From NCBI GenBank assembly GCA_031266175.1, contig JAISBN010000004.1, positions 1 through 34,069 of the forward strand: a DNA stretch of 34,069 bases, read 5' to 3'. Positions 17,066 to 26,853 of the stretch are shown here, in pieces (position 1 is the first letter of the stretch; every line of letters starts with the position of its first letter). The position numbers and the translations under genes are program-made. Source of the DNA: Treponema sp. (GTDB taxonomy: Bacteria; Spirochaetota; Spirochaetia; Treponematales; Breznakiellaceae). The notes beneath the pieces were generated by a model. The model made no database searches. It saw only the letters and a program-made list of their open reading frames with translations, and had not been told where the DNA came from.

Positions 17066-18499
17066 TTGAGGATGGTTGGTGATACGGTGGGTACACCGGA
17101 AAGCGAAAAAATATATTCCTGGCTCTGTTCGTTTATCAGTCTGGAAAGGGGGCTTGGGGGAAAGGCCGCTTCCGCGGCGGAAGAACATTTTAAACTTGAC
17201 CGTATAAGGATCCTGGCGGATATGGCGGATCATCCGGAAAACTCCGCCCCCGTACTGCACGTCGCCGGTTCCAAGGGCAAGGGTTCGGTGACGGCAATGA
17301 TCGCATCCATGCTGGAAGCCGCGGGGAAAAAGACCGCCCGGTACATGTCCCCCCATGTCAGCAACTGGCGGGAACGGATCAGCCTGGGCGGAGGCTTTTT
17401 CCCCGAACCGGTGTACACCGCGGCGGGGAAAGAACTGCAACAGCTCTGCCGGAACTACAAAGATTCGCCGCCGGCACGGCATGGCGGAGAACCGACATTT
17501 TTTGAACTGGCCACCCTGTACTTTTTTCTCTGCGCCCGGATCGCCCGCTGCGGGGCACTAGTGGTCGAGACCGGCCTGGGGGGAAGGCTTGACGCTACCA
17601 ATATTGTTGATCCCCTTGTCTCGGTGATTACGGTCATTGAAAAGGAGCATACCGGATTTTTGGGGAATACCCTGGAGGCGATTGCCTCGGAAAAGGCGGG
17701 GATTATTAAGGCCGGACGGCCCGTGGTTCTGGCGGAGCAGGGAGACGCCGTCCGGGAAGTTTTTGTCAAAACCGCCGCGGAACGAAACGCCCCGCTTTTG
17801 TATCTCCCGGACCATGTGGAGATCCGGAACATACGGATACACCGGGAGGGAACGGACTGCGCTCTGCGCTTTTCCGCTTCCCCGGCGGCCGCTAAGGAAG
17901 CGGCGCTTACCGTTCCCATTCCCGGCAGAATCCAGGCGGACAACGCCGCGCTGGCGGTACTGGCGGTCCGGACCGCTTTTCCCGGCCTGCCGGACTGCCC
18001 CGGCGGTCTTGCGAAACTTTCCCTTCCCGCCCGTTTTGAACGCCTGGATAAGTATCCGCCGCTGATCGTTGACGGCGCCCATACGCCGGCAAGCATTACC
18101 CAGTGCGCCGCCACATTCCGCGAACTGTACGGCAAGGGGATCCTGCTTTTCGGCTGCGCCTCCGACAAGGACGCGGAGACCATGGCGGGAATTCTGGTTC
18201 CCCGTTTTTTCCGGTGCATCGTCACCGCTCCGGGAAAGGTCAGGGACAGCGAGCCCCGGGCGGTATACGAGGCGTTTATCCGCAGCGCGGAGGCCGAAGA
18301 AAAACGGACCGGAAGCGCCCCGCCGAAAATTTTACTTATCCCCGATACGGCGGAAGCGGTAACCGGGGCCCTGGGATACGCGAAAGAACGGGAGCTTCCC
18401 TTGCTGGTCTGCGGTTCCTTTTATCTTGCGGGGGAAATACGGAACATGCTCATGTCCCCAGGACGACGCGCTTCCGTTCGCCGCTCCGGGGATCGGTAA
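17066..18499 (+). CDS. folC: Bifunctional folylpolyglutamate synthase/dihydrofolate synthase
   Basis: HVAGSKGKGSVTAMIASMLEAAGKKTARYMSPHVSNWRERI, VVETGLGGRLDATNIV, LIVDGAHTPAS; TTG 17066 or ATG 17072 start. Confidence 0.92.
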   Translation: MRMVGDTVGTPESEKIYSWLCSFISLERGLGGKAASAAEEHFKLDRIRILADMADHPENSAPVLHVAGSKGKGSVTAMIASMLEAAGKKTARYMSPHVSNWRERISLGGGFFPEPVYTAAGKELQQLCRNYKDSPPARHGGEPTFFELATLYFFLCARIARCGALVVETGLGGRLDATNIVDPLVSVITVIEKEHTGFLGNTLEAIASEKAGIIKAGRPVVLAEQGDAVREVFVKTAAERNAPLLYLPDHVEIRNIRIHREGTDCALRFSASPAAAKEAALTVPIPGRIQADNAALAVLAVRTAFPGLPDCPGGLAKLSLPARFERLDKYPPLIVDGAHTPASITQCAATFRELYGKGILLFGCASDKDAETMAGILVPRFFRCIVTAPGKVRDSEPRAVYEAFIRSAEAEEKRTGSAPPKILLIPDTAEAVTGALGYAKERELPLLVCGSFYLAGEIRNMLMSPGRRASVRRSGDR

Positions 18500-19193
18500 A
18501 CTCCAGGGCAGAAGCGCGCAGGGCCAAAAAGGGCTCCGGCCCGCCGGAGCTCTTTTTGCCGCCGTACACCCCGTCGTTAACCAGGGGCCAGCGGGCCCAG
18601 GCCAGGTGGCAGCGGATCTGATGGCGGAACCCCCTGAGGATCCGCAGAAAGAAATACCGGCCGTTCATAAAGGGAAGCGATTTCCCTTCGGTAACATATT
18701 TGGCGGCGCGGCGTATACCCGCGTTATTGTCTGTATCCGCTTCCGGCCGTACCTGTTTCCGGCCCGGTCCGTAGGGCCGGAAACGGCTTTCAATGCGGAA
18801 GGGGCCGGGAAAAAGTTCCCCGGAAAAAGGGCCGAAGCCGGGCGGTAAAATTCCCGGCCCTTCGGAATACGCCTCGTATTCCTTGACAAGGAGCCCCCGT
18901 TCCTGCTGGGCCGCAAAGTTTTCTCCTGTTTCGCGGGTCCGGGCAACAAGGATCAAACCGTGGGTTTCATAGTCCAGCCGGTGCAGCAGTCCTCCTTCAA
19001 GCGCCTTATGCCTCCCGTATTGTACCGCGGACACTTCGGGGAAACGTTCCGCGGTCCAGGCAAGGAGGGTTCCCCCCTCCCCCTCGCGGAGGGGGGCGGT
19101 ATGCATCCGCGGGGGTTTGTACACGGCCAGGTACCCGGAAGCTTCCGTGACAATGCCGGGAACAGCGCCGGGGGCGGTCCAGAAATCCTCCAT
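18450..19193 (-). CDS. RluA-family pseudouridine synthase
   Basis: YLAVYKPPRMHTAPL, GLLHRLDYETHGLILVARTRE, RQIRCHLAWARWPLVNDGVYGG. Confidence 0.88.
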   Translation of the reverse strand: MEDFWTAPGAVPGIVTEASGYLAVYKPPRMHTAPLREGEGGTLLAWTAERFPEVSAVQYGRHKALEGGLLHRLDYETHGLILVARTRETGENFAAQQERGLLVKEYEAYSEGPGILPPGFGPFSGELFPGPFRIESRFRPYGPGRKQVRPEADTDNNAGIRRAAKYVTEGKSLPFMNGRYFFLRILRGFRHQIRCHLAWARWPLVNDGVYGGKKSSGGPEPFLALRASALEFTDPRSGERKRVVLGT

Positions 19194-19226
19194 GGGCTTA
19201 TCCCCGGCCGGGCCCGGGCGTCTTGA

Positions 19227-20225
19227 TCAAAACGGTCTCCGGTTCAGTTCGGCGATAAGAGAGCTAAAGCGTTCCGGCAGGGGGGCTTTAAAAGAGGAGG
19301 ACCTTTCCTGTCCCGGCAGGACAATGGCAAGGGTCCAGGCGTGCAGCATCATCGCGGCCCCGGGAAATTTTTTATCCCCGGACCCGTAGAGGGGATCCCC
19401 CAGGATAGGATGTCCCAGGTATTGCAGGTGAAGGCGGAGCTGGTGGGTTCTTCCGGTTTTCGGTTTAAGCAGCACGAAAGAATAGTCCTTCCAGGACTTA
19501 AGCACCCGGTACCGGGTCAGGGCGGCCTTACCCCGGACCTCCGGCGGCGGGGAGCGCCGGGAATCCGGCGGAATAACGGCAAAACGCTTACGGTCCCGGG
19601 AATCCCGTATCAGCCGGGTATGGATGATGCCCGCGGCTTCCTCCGGCGTTCCCTGTACCAGGGCAAGGTAGCGTTTTTGTACGGTCCGGTCCTTGAACTG
19701 GGCGGAGAGCAGAGCCAGGGCCTCATCGTCATAGGCGGCGATAATCACCCCCGAGGTGTCCTTGTCCAGCCGGTGCACGATGCCGGTCCGCAGGGAAAGG
19801 TCCGGCAGCGGAGGATTTTCCGGCCCGGCGGATCCCGCCGCCGCAGGTTCCACCGACGGGTACAGCCGCCTCCACAACAGGGCGTTTGCCAGGGTGCCGG
19901 AAGGGTTCCCCGCTCCGGGGTGTACCACCATACCCTGGGGTTTGTTGATCACCGCGCACCGCTGGTCTTCGTAGATAAGGTCCAGGGGAATTTTTTCCGG
20001 TTCCAGGAAAAGGGGCGAGGAAGAAAGCCAGGAAAGTTCCACCATATCCCCGGTTTGGACCGGACGGGAAAGCTTTGCCTTTCTGCCGTTGATCTTTGCT
20101 TCCAGGGCCCGGCTTTTTATCTGGGACCGGCTTAAGAGTTTCAGATATTCCGCGGCATAGCGGTCCAGCCTGATTTTGCCGGGCAGCCCCTCCGCCCTGC
20201 CCGAATAACGGCAGCTGTCCATCAC
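19227..20225 (-). CDS. RluA/RluD-family pseudouridine synthase (S4 domain + catalytic domain)
   Basis: AVINKPQGMVVHPGAGNPSGTLANALL, GIVHRLDKDTSGVIIAAYDDEAL, GRTHQLRLHLQYLGHPILGDPLYG. Confidence 0.93.
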   Translation of the reverse strand: MMDSCRYSGRAEGLPGKIRLDRYAAEYLKLLSRSQIKSRALEAKINGRKAKLSRPVQTGDMVELSWLSSSPLFLEPEKIPLDLIYEDQRCAVINKPQGMVVHPGAGNPSGTLANALLWRRLYPSVEPAAAGSAGPENPPLPDLSLRTGIVHRLDKDTSGVIIAAYDDEALALLSAQFKDRTVQKRYLALVQGTPEEAAGIIHTRLIRDSRDRKRFAVIPPDSRRSPPPEVRGKAALTRYRVLKSWKDYSFVLLKPKTGRTHQLRLHLQYLGHPILGDPLYGSGDKKFPGAAMMLHAWTLAIVLPGQERSSSFKAPLPERFSSLIAELNRRPF

Positions 20226-20734
20226 TCTTCCGCCCTGGACCGCTTGTACCGTACGATAATGTAATCGGTAATGCTTATGGTCAGGGAAGCGGAAACGGCA
20301 ATGGCAAACATCATTTTAATCTGATCGCCATCCATGGAAACCGCTCCCGCGGCCTTAAAGGGCCAGGGAGCGTAACGCCGGTCCCAGTCGTGGGTTGCGG
20401 TCCGGTACAGATCAATAAAGGTTTTGGTAAAAAAGAGCGTAAAGGGGAAGGAGCCGAAGGCGACAATCTCCGCCCGCCGCAGGTCTTTAACCCACTGCGG
20501 TTTTCCCGCGGTGATGGTTTCGTCCGGGGGATCCGTCTCCGGGCCGGCCAGGGGAACGGGCTTAAAGACATTAAAGGAAGGGGAAAAGTCCCAGGGAACC
20601 GGCAGCACGGAACCCGAGGATCCGCTTCCGGCGCTCCCTGTCTGGGCAAAAAGTCCCGTTCCGGCAAGCAGCAGCGCCGTCCGGCAGATCCGTCCGAAAA
20701 AAACCCGCCGCCTGAAAAGATCCGGGCCCCTCAT
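20222..20734 (-). CDS. Hypothetical membrane/exported protein
   Basis: N-terminal hydrophobic signal and C-terminal hydrophobic segment; 4-nt overlaps with both neighbours. Confidence 0.7.
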   Translation of the reverse strand: MRGPDLFRRRVFFGRICRTALLLAGTGLFAQTGSAGSGSSGSVLPVPWDFSPSFNVFKPVPLAGPETDPPDETITAGKPQWVKDLRRAEIVAFGSFPFTLFFTKTFIDLYRTATHDWDRRYAPWPFKAAGAVSMDGDQIKMMFAIAVSASLTISITDYIIVRYKRSRAEE

Positions 20735-21423
20735 GACCGTTCCCCGAAGATCGCCGTCCCTATCCGTACCAGGGTGGAACCTTCCTCAATGGCAATCTCA
20801 AAATCGTTGGTCATCCCCATGGAAAGACAGGAGAGCTCCAGGCCGGGAAAGCGTTTCCGCACCGTATCCCCGGCATGTACCAGCTTTCTAAAGGATCGGC
20901 GGACAGCGTCCCCGTCTGCGGTATAGGGCGCCATGGTCATCAGCCCCGTAAGTTTAAGGCCCCCCTGGGAAAGAACCAGCTCCGCCGCCCTGGAAAGGGA
21001 ATCCTCATCGGGATACCCCGACTTGGATTCCTCGCCGGTATGAAGTTCCAGCAGTACCGGCAGCGGCGGCTCCCGGTTAAGGGTCAGGGAACCCAGGACG
21101 GCGGCAAGCCCGTCCCTGTCCAGGGACTGGATCGCGTCGCAGACCGTCAGGGCGCTTTTTGCCTTATTCCGCTGGAGAGAGCCGATCAGGTGCAGTTCGA
21201 TGCCCGGGCGGGCTTCCTTCAGGGGAAGGAATTTCCTAACCGCTTCCTGAACCCGGTTTTCGCCAAAGAGGGTTATGCCCCCTGCCAGGGCTTCTTTTAT
21301 TTCACCCCCTTCGTGAAATTTTGAAACCGCCATAAGCGTAACTTCTTCGGGTTTTCTTCCCGAACGGATGCAGGCTTTTTCGATACGCTCCCTGATCGTT
21401 TCTATCCGTTCGACTATGGTCAT
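20731..21423 (-). CDS. YggS family pyridoxal-phosphate homeostasis protein
   Basis: TLMAVSKFHEGGEIKEAL, FGENRVQEAVRKF, LHLIGSLQRNKAK, GLMTMAPY, LSMGMTNDFEIAIEEGSTLVRIGTAIFGER. ATG at 21423 gives a 4-nt overlap with rsmA; the track start at 21441 is probably extended. Confidence 0.93.
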   Translation of the reverse strand: MTIVERIETIRERIEKACIRSGRKPEEVTLMAVSKFHEGGEIKEALAGGITLFGENRVQEAVRKFLPLKEARPGIELHLIGSLQRNKAKSALTVCDAIQSLDRDGLAAVLGSLTLNREPPLPVLLELHTGEESKSGYPDEDSLSRAAELVLSQGGLKLTGLMTMAPYTADGDAVRRSFRKLVHAGDTVRKRFPGLELSCLSMGMTNDFEIAIEEGSTLVRIGTAIFGERS

Positions 21424-22286
21424 GTTTGTTTTTCCCCGCAATACTTTTCCAGGACCGCGGCCAGGGCCTCGAAGGCTTCCGGGGGAAGCCTTTCCGCCCG
21501 GGCTTCCCCCGGAACGCCGCTTTGTTCCAGGGCCGCGGCCGCCATATCCTTTTTCATTGTACCGGAAAGGGCAAAAAAATGCTCCAGGTTGTTGACGACG
21601 GTCTTGCGGCGAAAGGCAAAAAGAGCGCGGACCAGGGGATAAAACAGCGGAACCCGGACGGGATCATCTTTCCGCTCAAAACAGAGGACTGTGGAATCCA
21701 CGTGGGGGGGCGGATAAAAAGAAGCCCCCCTAAGGTTCATCAGCGGCTTTATCCTGTAGGCAGACGAACAGAGTACCGAAATCGAGGAATAATTTTTGGA
21801 ACCCGGCGAAGCGGCCATCCGGAGGGCAACTTCTTTCTGTACCGTTACGACCATCCGCTTAAAAAAACAGCCCCCTTCAATAAAACCGCCCAGGAGTACC
21901 GCGGCGATGGTATAGGGCAGGTTCCCCAGAAGGCAGGGGCCCGGGGGGACGGTTTCCCAGGTTTTTAGCACGTCCCCCCGGATCAGGGTAAAGACCTCCC
22001 TCTCTTTGTTAAGGGGCATAAACAACTCTTCCAGCAGGGAACAGAACCCCGGATCGATTTCGAAGGCCGTTACCCTAAAGCCCCGCCCCAGCAGTTCCGC
22101 GGTCATACAGCCCAGCCCGCTTCCGATCTCCCAGACTCCGCTCTCCGGTTCCCCTTCCAGGGCGTCAACGATAAACTTCCGGGCCCGGGGGTTGATTAAA
22201 AAATTCTGCCCCCACTGTTTCCGGATCCCCAGGCCCCGGCCTTCAAGAAAGGCGCGGAGGGCGGGGCCGGAATTGTAGTTGGGCAA
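21420..22286 (-). CDS. rsmA: 16S rRNA (adenine1518/1519-N6)-dimethyltransferase
   Basis: KQWGQNFLINPRARKFIVDAL, VWEIGSGLGCMTAELL, LLGNLPYTIAAVLL. Likely TTG start at 22286 (LPNYNSGPALRAFLEGRGL, typical RsmA N-terminus) rather than the track start at 22361. Confidence 0.9.
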   Translation of the reverse strand: MPNYNSGPALRAFLEGRGLGIRKQWGQNFLINPRARKFIVDALEGEPESGVWEIGSGLGCMTAELLGRGFRVTAFEIDPGFCSLLEELFMPLNKEREVFTLIRGDVLKTWETVPPGPCLLGNLPYTIAAVLLGGFIEGGCFFKRMVVTVQKEVALRMAASPGSKNYSSISVLCSSAYRIKPLMNLRGASFYPPPHVDSTVLCFERKDDPVRVPLFYPLVRALFAFRRKTVVNNLEHFFALSGTMKKDMAAAALEQSGVPGEARAERLPPEAFEALAAVLEKYCGEKQT

Positions 22287-22311
22287 TGCGGGACAATTTT
22301 CAGATAAACTC

Positions 22312-23904
22312 TCAGGGGAAGGGGGCAAGATAACTCCTGTACCGTTTTGTCCGTCCCGCAAGGAACAGGACCGCGATGCCTGTCAGGGGAAATCCGATAC
22401 AGGCCGCGGGCGGCAGTATCCGCAGGCCCGGCGCCAGGGCAAAGAAGGCAACGATCTTTCCCAGCAGGAATTCGACAAAAGCCGGCGCATGATCAAGGAA
22501 GCCGCCCAGGAAGGGAATGTTTCCGCAGCCCAGGGCTCCCAGGGACAGGGCCATAAAGATTCCCGTCAGGGGAACCACGAGAAACCCACCCGCAATGCCC
22601 ACGGGCCTGAGTATGCCGAAGAACAAAACCACGACAGGGGCTGTTGCACAAAACGCTCCCAGGGAAGCGGCCAAGCCGCCGGCCAGCGAAGGGGGAACTT
22701 CTTTCTTTACGATGGTTTCCAGGCTTCCGGTAAGGACAAGAATGCCTCCCAGGGCCAGATAGGAAAGGATAAAGGAAACCGCGGCCGCGGAAGCGGGATC
22801 CCGTAAGAGCTGGAGGAGGAAGGCCGCGGCCAGCAGGGTTAAGGGCTGCCGAATCTTCCCGGCCAGTACCATGCAGCTTCCCATCACGTACATGATCGCC
22901 GCCCGCACCAGGCTGGGCTGGGGTCCTACCAGAAAAACATAAAGGACGATAAAACACAGGCCCGCTGCGGCGGCTCCTTTTTTCCCGAAAGGTTTTTTAA
23001 ACAGCGCCGCCAGCATCGCCGACAAAAAAGCCAGGTGCATCCCCGAAAGGGCCAGAATATGGGAAAGTCCCGCGTCGCGGTAAGCCAGGGCCAGATCGCC
23101 GTCCAGATCTTCCCTGGTTCCCAGAAGCAGCGCCGCGGCCAGCCCTCCCCAGGACTTGCGTTCCAGCTGTTCGAGAACAAAACCCCGGACCCCTGTCCGC
23201 AGCCGTTCCGGCCCCGGAGCCCCCCGGACCACATGGACCGAAACCGCCCGGAAACGGGGAACAGAAGCGCCGGCATTTTTGCCGCCGCTCTGTCCGTCTT
23301 CATTTCCCTCCCAATCGAGGAAGCGGCCTTCCACAAAAATTTCCGCGCCCCTGCCGAATTCCCTGAGCCGGGGCATGGTTCCTCCGGGAAAAAACACCAG
23401 CACCCTGCCCCGGGCGGAAGCGCGGGCGGTCCCGGTTCCCGGAAGGACCGCTCCGCTTTCTTTCAGTTCCAGAACAGCCATGCCCCGGCGGTCTTCGGGA
23501 TCCTCCGTTCCTTTCTGAAAGGAACGGGGATCCTCCAGAAGTGTTCCCGAGAGGGAGACGATTTTTTCCACCGGCAACCCGGGCGACAGGGGCGCGAGGC
23601 CCGCTCCCGCCCAAAGGCCCGCCAGGAGGCCGCAGCAGGAGGCCGCCGCCATGCCGGGGAAAGGGCCGTACCTGGAACGGGCTGCTTTATCCGAAAAAAG
23701 GCCCCGCGGGGAAGAGGCCGCCGGGCCGGACTTGGCAGGGCGGCGGAACAGGAATAAAGCCGCCGGCAATGCCGCGGCCAGCGCCGCTCCCAGCAGCGTC
23801 GTTGTTATCAACGCCGCAGCCGCCGGACCCGCCCGGGACAGGAAGGACCGGCTGTAAAAACCTAGGGCCGCAAAGAGGGCGGCGGCGGCAAGGGGGCTTA
23901 CCAT
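22312..23904 (-). CDS. ComEC/Rec2-type competence protein, apparently without a C-terminal metallo-beta-lactamase domain
   Basis: LLLGTREDLDGDLALAYRDAGLSHILALSGMHLAFLSAML, QPSLVRAAIMYVMG; multiple TM segments. Confidence 0.87.
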   Translation of the reverse strand: MVSPLAAAALFAALGFYSRSFLSRAGPAAAALITTTLLGAALAAALPAALFLFRRPAKSGPAASSPRGLFSDKAARSRYGPFPGMAAASCCGLLAGLWAGAGLAPLSPGLPVEKIVSLSGTLLEDPRSFQKGTEDPEDRRGMAVLELKESGAVLPGTGTARASARGRVLVFFPGGTMPRLREFGRGAEIFVEGRFLDWEGNEDGQSGGKNAGASVPRFRAVSVHVVRGAPGPERLRTGVRGFVLEQLERKSWGGLAAALLLGTREDLDGDLALAYRDAGLSHILALSGMHLAFLSAMLAALFKKPFGKKGAAAAGLCFIVLYVFLVGPQPSLVRAAIMYVMGSCMVLAGKIRQPLTLLAAAFLLQLLRDPASAAAVSFILSYLALGGILVLTGSLETIVKKEVPPSLAGGLAASLGAFCATAPVVVLFFGILRPVGIAGGFLVVPLTGIFMALSLGALGCGNIPFLGGFLDHAPAFVEFLLGKIVAFFALAPGLRILPPAACIGFPLTGIAVLFLAGRTKRYRSYLAPFP

Positions 23905-25091
23905 GTAAGGCTGTTAAGAGCGGCCCGGACGGCGGTTTTCACCTGCTCCGGATAGGGAAGGCGAAGAGCATGGTCCAGGGTGTCGTAGGAGGCCCTGTAG
24001 CCCAGGGTCCCCAAACTTCCTACCAGGGCCAGAACAACCGTCTCCTCATCCTGGTTCAGGGCGCCGGCTTTGGAATTATACAAACCCAGCTGCAGGGCCA
24101 AAACCCTGGCCGATTCGGCGCTCCGCAGGGATGCAAGACAGCCGACGGCGTCAAGGTAATCTTCCAGCCCTGAAGGGTCGGCCCTGAAGGCGGCCAGGGT
24201 CTGGCTGTGGTATTTTAACACCAGGGGAAGGGCCCGGATCCACCGGGTTTCCCGGATCAGGGCGGCTCCCGCCCGGCAGAGTTCCCGGGCCTGGCCTCTT
24301 CCGCCCTGAAGGGCCAGCCCCGCTTCCATAACCGTTTCGCCGATTTCACCCTTTTCACCGGGATCAAGGTTTTCCCGGCCCAGGGCAAGCCGCAGGGCTT
24401 CCAGCTTTTCACCCGGAGGATTGTTCAGGATGACCCGGAACAGGAATCCGGACAAATCGCCGTTAAGACCGTAGAGGGCCCTGACCGCCCCGTCTCCCAG
24501 CTCTCCCGGATACATGAGGAACGAAGTAAACAAAACCGGATAGCTTTCATCGTTCCCCAGTTTTTCCAGGATGGCAAAGAGGGACTGGAGCATCTGGGGA
24601 TCGGGGCTGACCCCCGAACCGTACAAATCGTTCTGCCCGGCCAAAAACCGGTTTATGTTTTCCGTCAGGCCGGGACTGTCCAGGGCGAGGAGGGTTTTAA
24701 GTATTTCATAGCGGATAACATTATCGGAAAACTGAAGAAACACCCGCCACAGGGTATCCGCCGCGGGACTATAGGCGTTCTCCCCCACCCCCTTGACGGC
24801 GGTAACGGTAATGTTGATCATGTCCGGATCTTCCCGGAACAGGGCGGCGTTGTCTATAACAAAACGAAGGGCCCGCTCGCAGAGGGGGCCGTAAAATTCC
24901 GCCGCCTGATCGTCGGTGGCCGCGTCCTGCAACACGTTCACCTTGGTGGCAAGGCTGGAACGGATAAAGAGCCGCTCATAGGACCGGAGTATGGGTTCCT
25001 CCGAAAACCAGGTTTCCCCCGGAGTCTGGGCGGACAGCAGCGCTCCGGCGGACAGAAACAGGATCAGGGCGGAAGCTTTGGAAAAAGTCAT
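23898..25091 (-). CDS. Exported hypothetical protein with HEAT-like helical repeats
   Basis: Signal peptide MTFSKASALILFLSAGALLSAQ at ATG 25091; the 469-aa track ORF over-extends into the upstream PilZ gene. Confidence 0.75.
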   Translation of the reverse strand: MTFSKASALILFLSAGALLSAQTPGETWFSEEPILRSYERLFIRSSLATKVNVLQDAATDDQAAEFYGPLCERALRFVIDNAALFREDPDMINITVTAVKGVGENAYSPAADTLWRVFLQFSDNVIRYEILKTLLALDSPGLTENINRFLAGQNDLYGSGVSPDPQMLQSLFAILEKLGNDESYPVLFTSFLMYPGELGDGAVRALYGLNGDLSGFLFRVILNNPPGEKLEALRLALGRENLDPGEKGEIGETVMEAGLALQGGRGQARELCRAGAALIRETRWIRALPLVLKYHSQTLAAFRADPSGLEDYLDAVGCLASLRSAESARVLALQLGLYNSKAGALNQDEETVVLALVGSLGTLGYRASYDTLDHALRLPYPEQVKTAVRAALNSLTW

Positions 25092-25104
25092 AAAATCCTC
25101 CTCC

Positions 25105-26187
25105 CTACTGTACGGCATTCTCCGCCGCGGCGCTTGCGTCGGTTCCGTTATTTTCCGCTTCTTCATCCAAAATTCTGAAGGGAAGCTCGTCGTCCTCTTC
25201 GGGCAGCATGCCGAACACTTCGCCCAGAATATGATTGCGGGTTTCAATGGACATGGGATCCGATTCGACATGAAGCAGCGATCGGTCGTCATCTTCCCGG
25301 TACTCAAGGGACCGGACGGTTCCCGAAATACAGATGGGCACGTTGTTCAGGATAAACTGAACCTTGATGTGGAGGCCGACGGCGGCTTTTCCCCCGATCA
25401 GGACGGCGCAGCCCGAATCGGAGAGGTCTTCCACAAAGCATTTCAGGCCCGGATCCATTTCTATGGTATCCGAAGGCTCGTCGCTGTCCAGAATATAGAG
25501 AAAGGCCACTTTATGGGTTTTGATTCTGACGGACCGCCGCTTCTGGGTCCGGGAAAGGTTTCCGTGGCTTATTTTAAGGGAAGCCGTCCCCCGGGAAAAA
25601 ACTTCGTCCTGGACCTCGGTGTCGAACACATATCCCGCGTCGTCTTCCCGCCAGAAATATACCGAAAGCTTAAGTCCGTTCCAGGAAAAGCTGGTGGGAA
25701 GTTTGGGATTACTGGGCCGGGCAACAATCAGGTACTGGCCCGTATTTTTTATCACCCTGGACTGAAAAACTCCCTGGCCGTTCACCAAAATACGCAGGGA
25801 CTGGCCTTCTTCAACCTGCCGGGTATCGGCAATGCCGTTCTTGATTCTGGGTTTTTCCATCTCTATCTTTTTACGGTAGTCGTAGAGTTTGGAAAGAAAA
25901 TCCTGGGTTGCCTGATCGGCCCCCCCGGCCAGCCGGACACTGCGGACCATGTTTCTGATGCACATATCAAGCTGGTTTTGGGACCAGAAAAGCGTGGAAG
26001 GATCATCCAGGGCGCTTTTTACCGCCAGCCGCCGGAGAAGTTCTATTTCCTTAAAACTGAATCCCGCGTCCTTACCCCTGGCAAAAAACTGTATCCAGGA
26101 CTTTCGCTTGTCCTTACCGGACTGGGAAAGGAACAGCACCAGAAAGCCCGAGACCACAATAATAATAACCAGAACCGTAATAAGCAC
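25105..26187 (-). CDS. Membrane-anchored PilZ-domain (putative c-di-GMP-binding) protein
   Basis: N-terminal TM segment; PilZ signature RTQKRRSVR ... VEDLSDSGCAVL. Confidence 0.85.
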   Translation of the reverse strand: MLITVLVIIIVVSGFLVLFLSQSGKDKRKSWIQFFARGKDAGFSFKEIELLRRLAVKSALDDPSTLFWSQNQLDMCIRNMVRSVRLAGGADQATQDFLSKLYDYRKKIEMEKPRIKNGIADTRQVEEGQSLRILVNGQGVFQSRVIKNTGQYLIVARPSNPKLPTSFSWNGLKLSVYFWREDDAGYVFDTEVQDEVFSRGTASLKISHGNLSRTQKRRSVRIKTHKVAFLYILDSDEPSDTIEMDPGLKCFVEDLSDSGCAVLIGGKAAVGLHIKVQFILNNVPICISGTVRSLEYREDDDRSLLHVESDPMSIETRNHILGEVFGMLPEEDDELPFRILDEEAENNGTDASAAAENAVQ

Positions 26188-26234
26188 TACGTAAGATTCC
26201 CTACATTTGATATACTACTGTAAAAGGAGCGGCT

Positions 26235-26849
26235 ATTAAAGGCCTTTTTGAAGCCCTTATCCTGTTTTTCATCCTCTTTTTCCCCCGTTTCGGCGGCGTC
26301 CCGGGTCCCGCGGAAGAACTGGCTTATTCCCTGTTCTGGCGGCTTCCCGCCCTGTTCCTTGTCCTGCTGCGCCTGCGGCAGGATCCGCTTTCCCTGGGTT
26401 TCAGGAAAAGGGATCTGCGGGAAACGGCCCTGTGCCTTCCGGGGCTCTGCATCATCGGCGTACTGGTTTCCCTGGCCGCCGGCCTTACGGGAACCCCCGG
26501 AAAACCCGTGCCCGTCCCGGATAATCCCCTCGCCTGGGCCGCGGCTGTCTGCGGTTCCCTTACCACGGGCTACCTGGAAGAAAGCTACTTCCGGGTGTAC
26601 CTTCCCCGCCGCCTCCTTTCCGCGGCCCGCGGCCCCGTCACGGCCTTTGCCGTTCCCGCGTTGATCTTCGGCCTTTGCCATGCCTATGAAGGGCCCTGGG
26701 GCTTTGCCAACGCCCTGCTGGCGGGGGCTTTTCTTTCCCTCATCTATATCAAAACAGCCTCTTTCCACGGGGTAGCTTTATCCCACGGCCTGTACAACAT
26801 CCTGGTGTACCTGTACACCGCGGCCTCAAATCAGCGGCAGTTTTTTTAA
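26235..26849 (+). CDS. CPBP family intramembrane (Abi-like) glutamic endopeptidase; candidate non-canonical ATT start
   Basis: TGYLEESYFRVYLPRRL, FAVPALIFGLCHAYEGPWG, SLIYIKTASFHGVALSHGLYNILVY. The reading frame is open back to TGA 26208 with no ATG/GTG/TTG before 26508; SD AAAGGAG lies 5 nt before ATT 26235. Confidence 0.75.
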   Translation: MKGLFEALILFFILFFPRFGGVPGPAEELAYSLFWRLPALFLVLLRLRQDPLSLGFRKRDLRETALCLPGLCIIGVLVSLAAGLTGTPGKPVPVPDNPLAWAAAVCGSLTTGYLEESYFRVYLPRRLLSAARGPVTAFAVPALIFGLCHAYEGPWGFANALLAGAFLSLIYIKTASFHGVALSHGLYNILVYLYTAASNQRQFF

Positions 26850-26853
26850 AACC

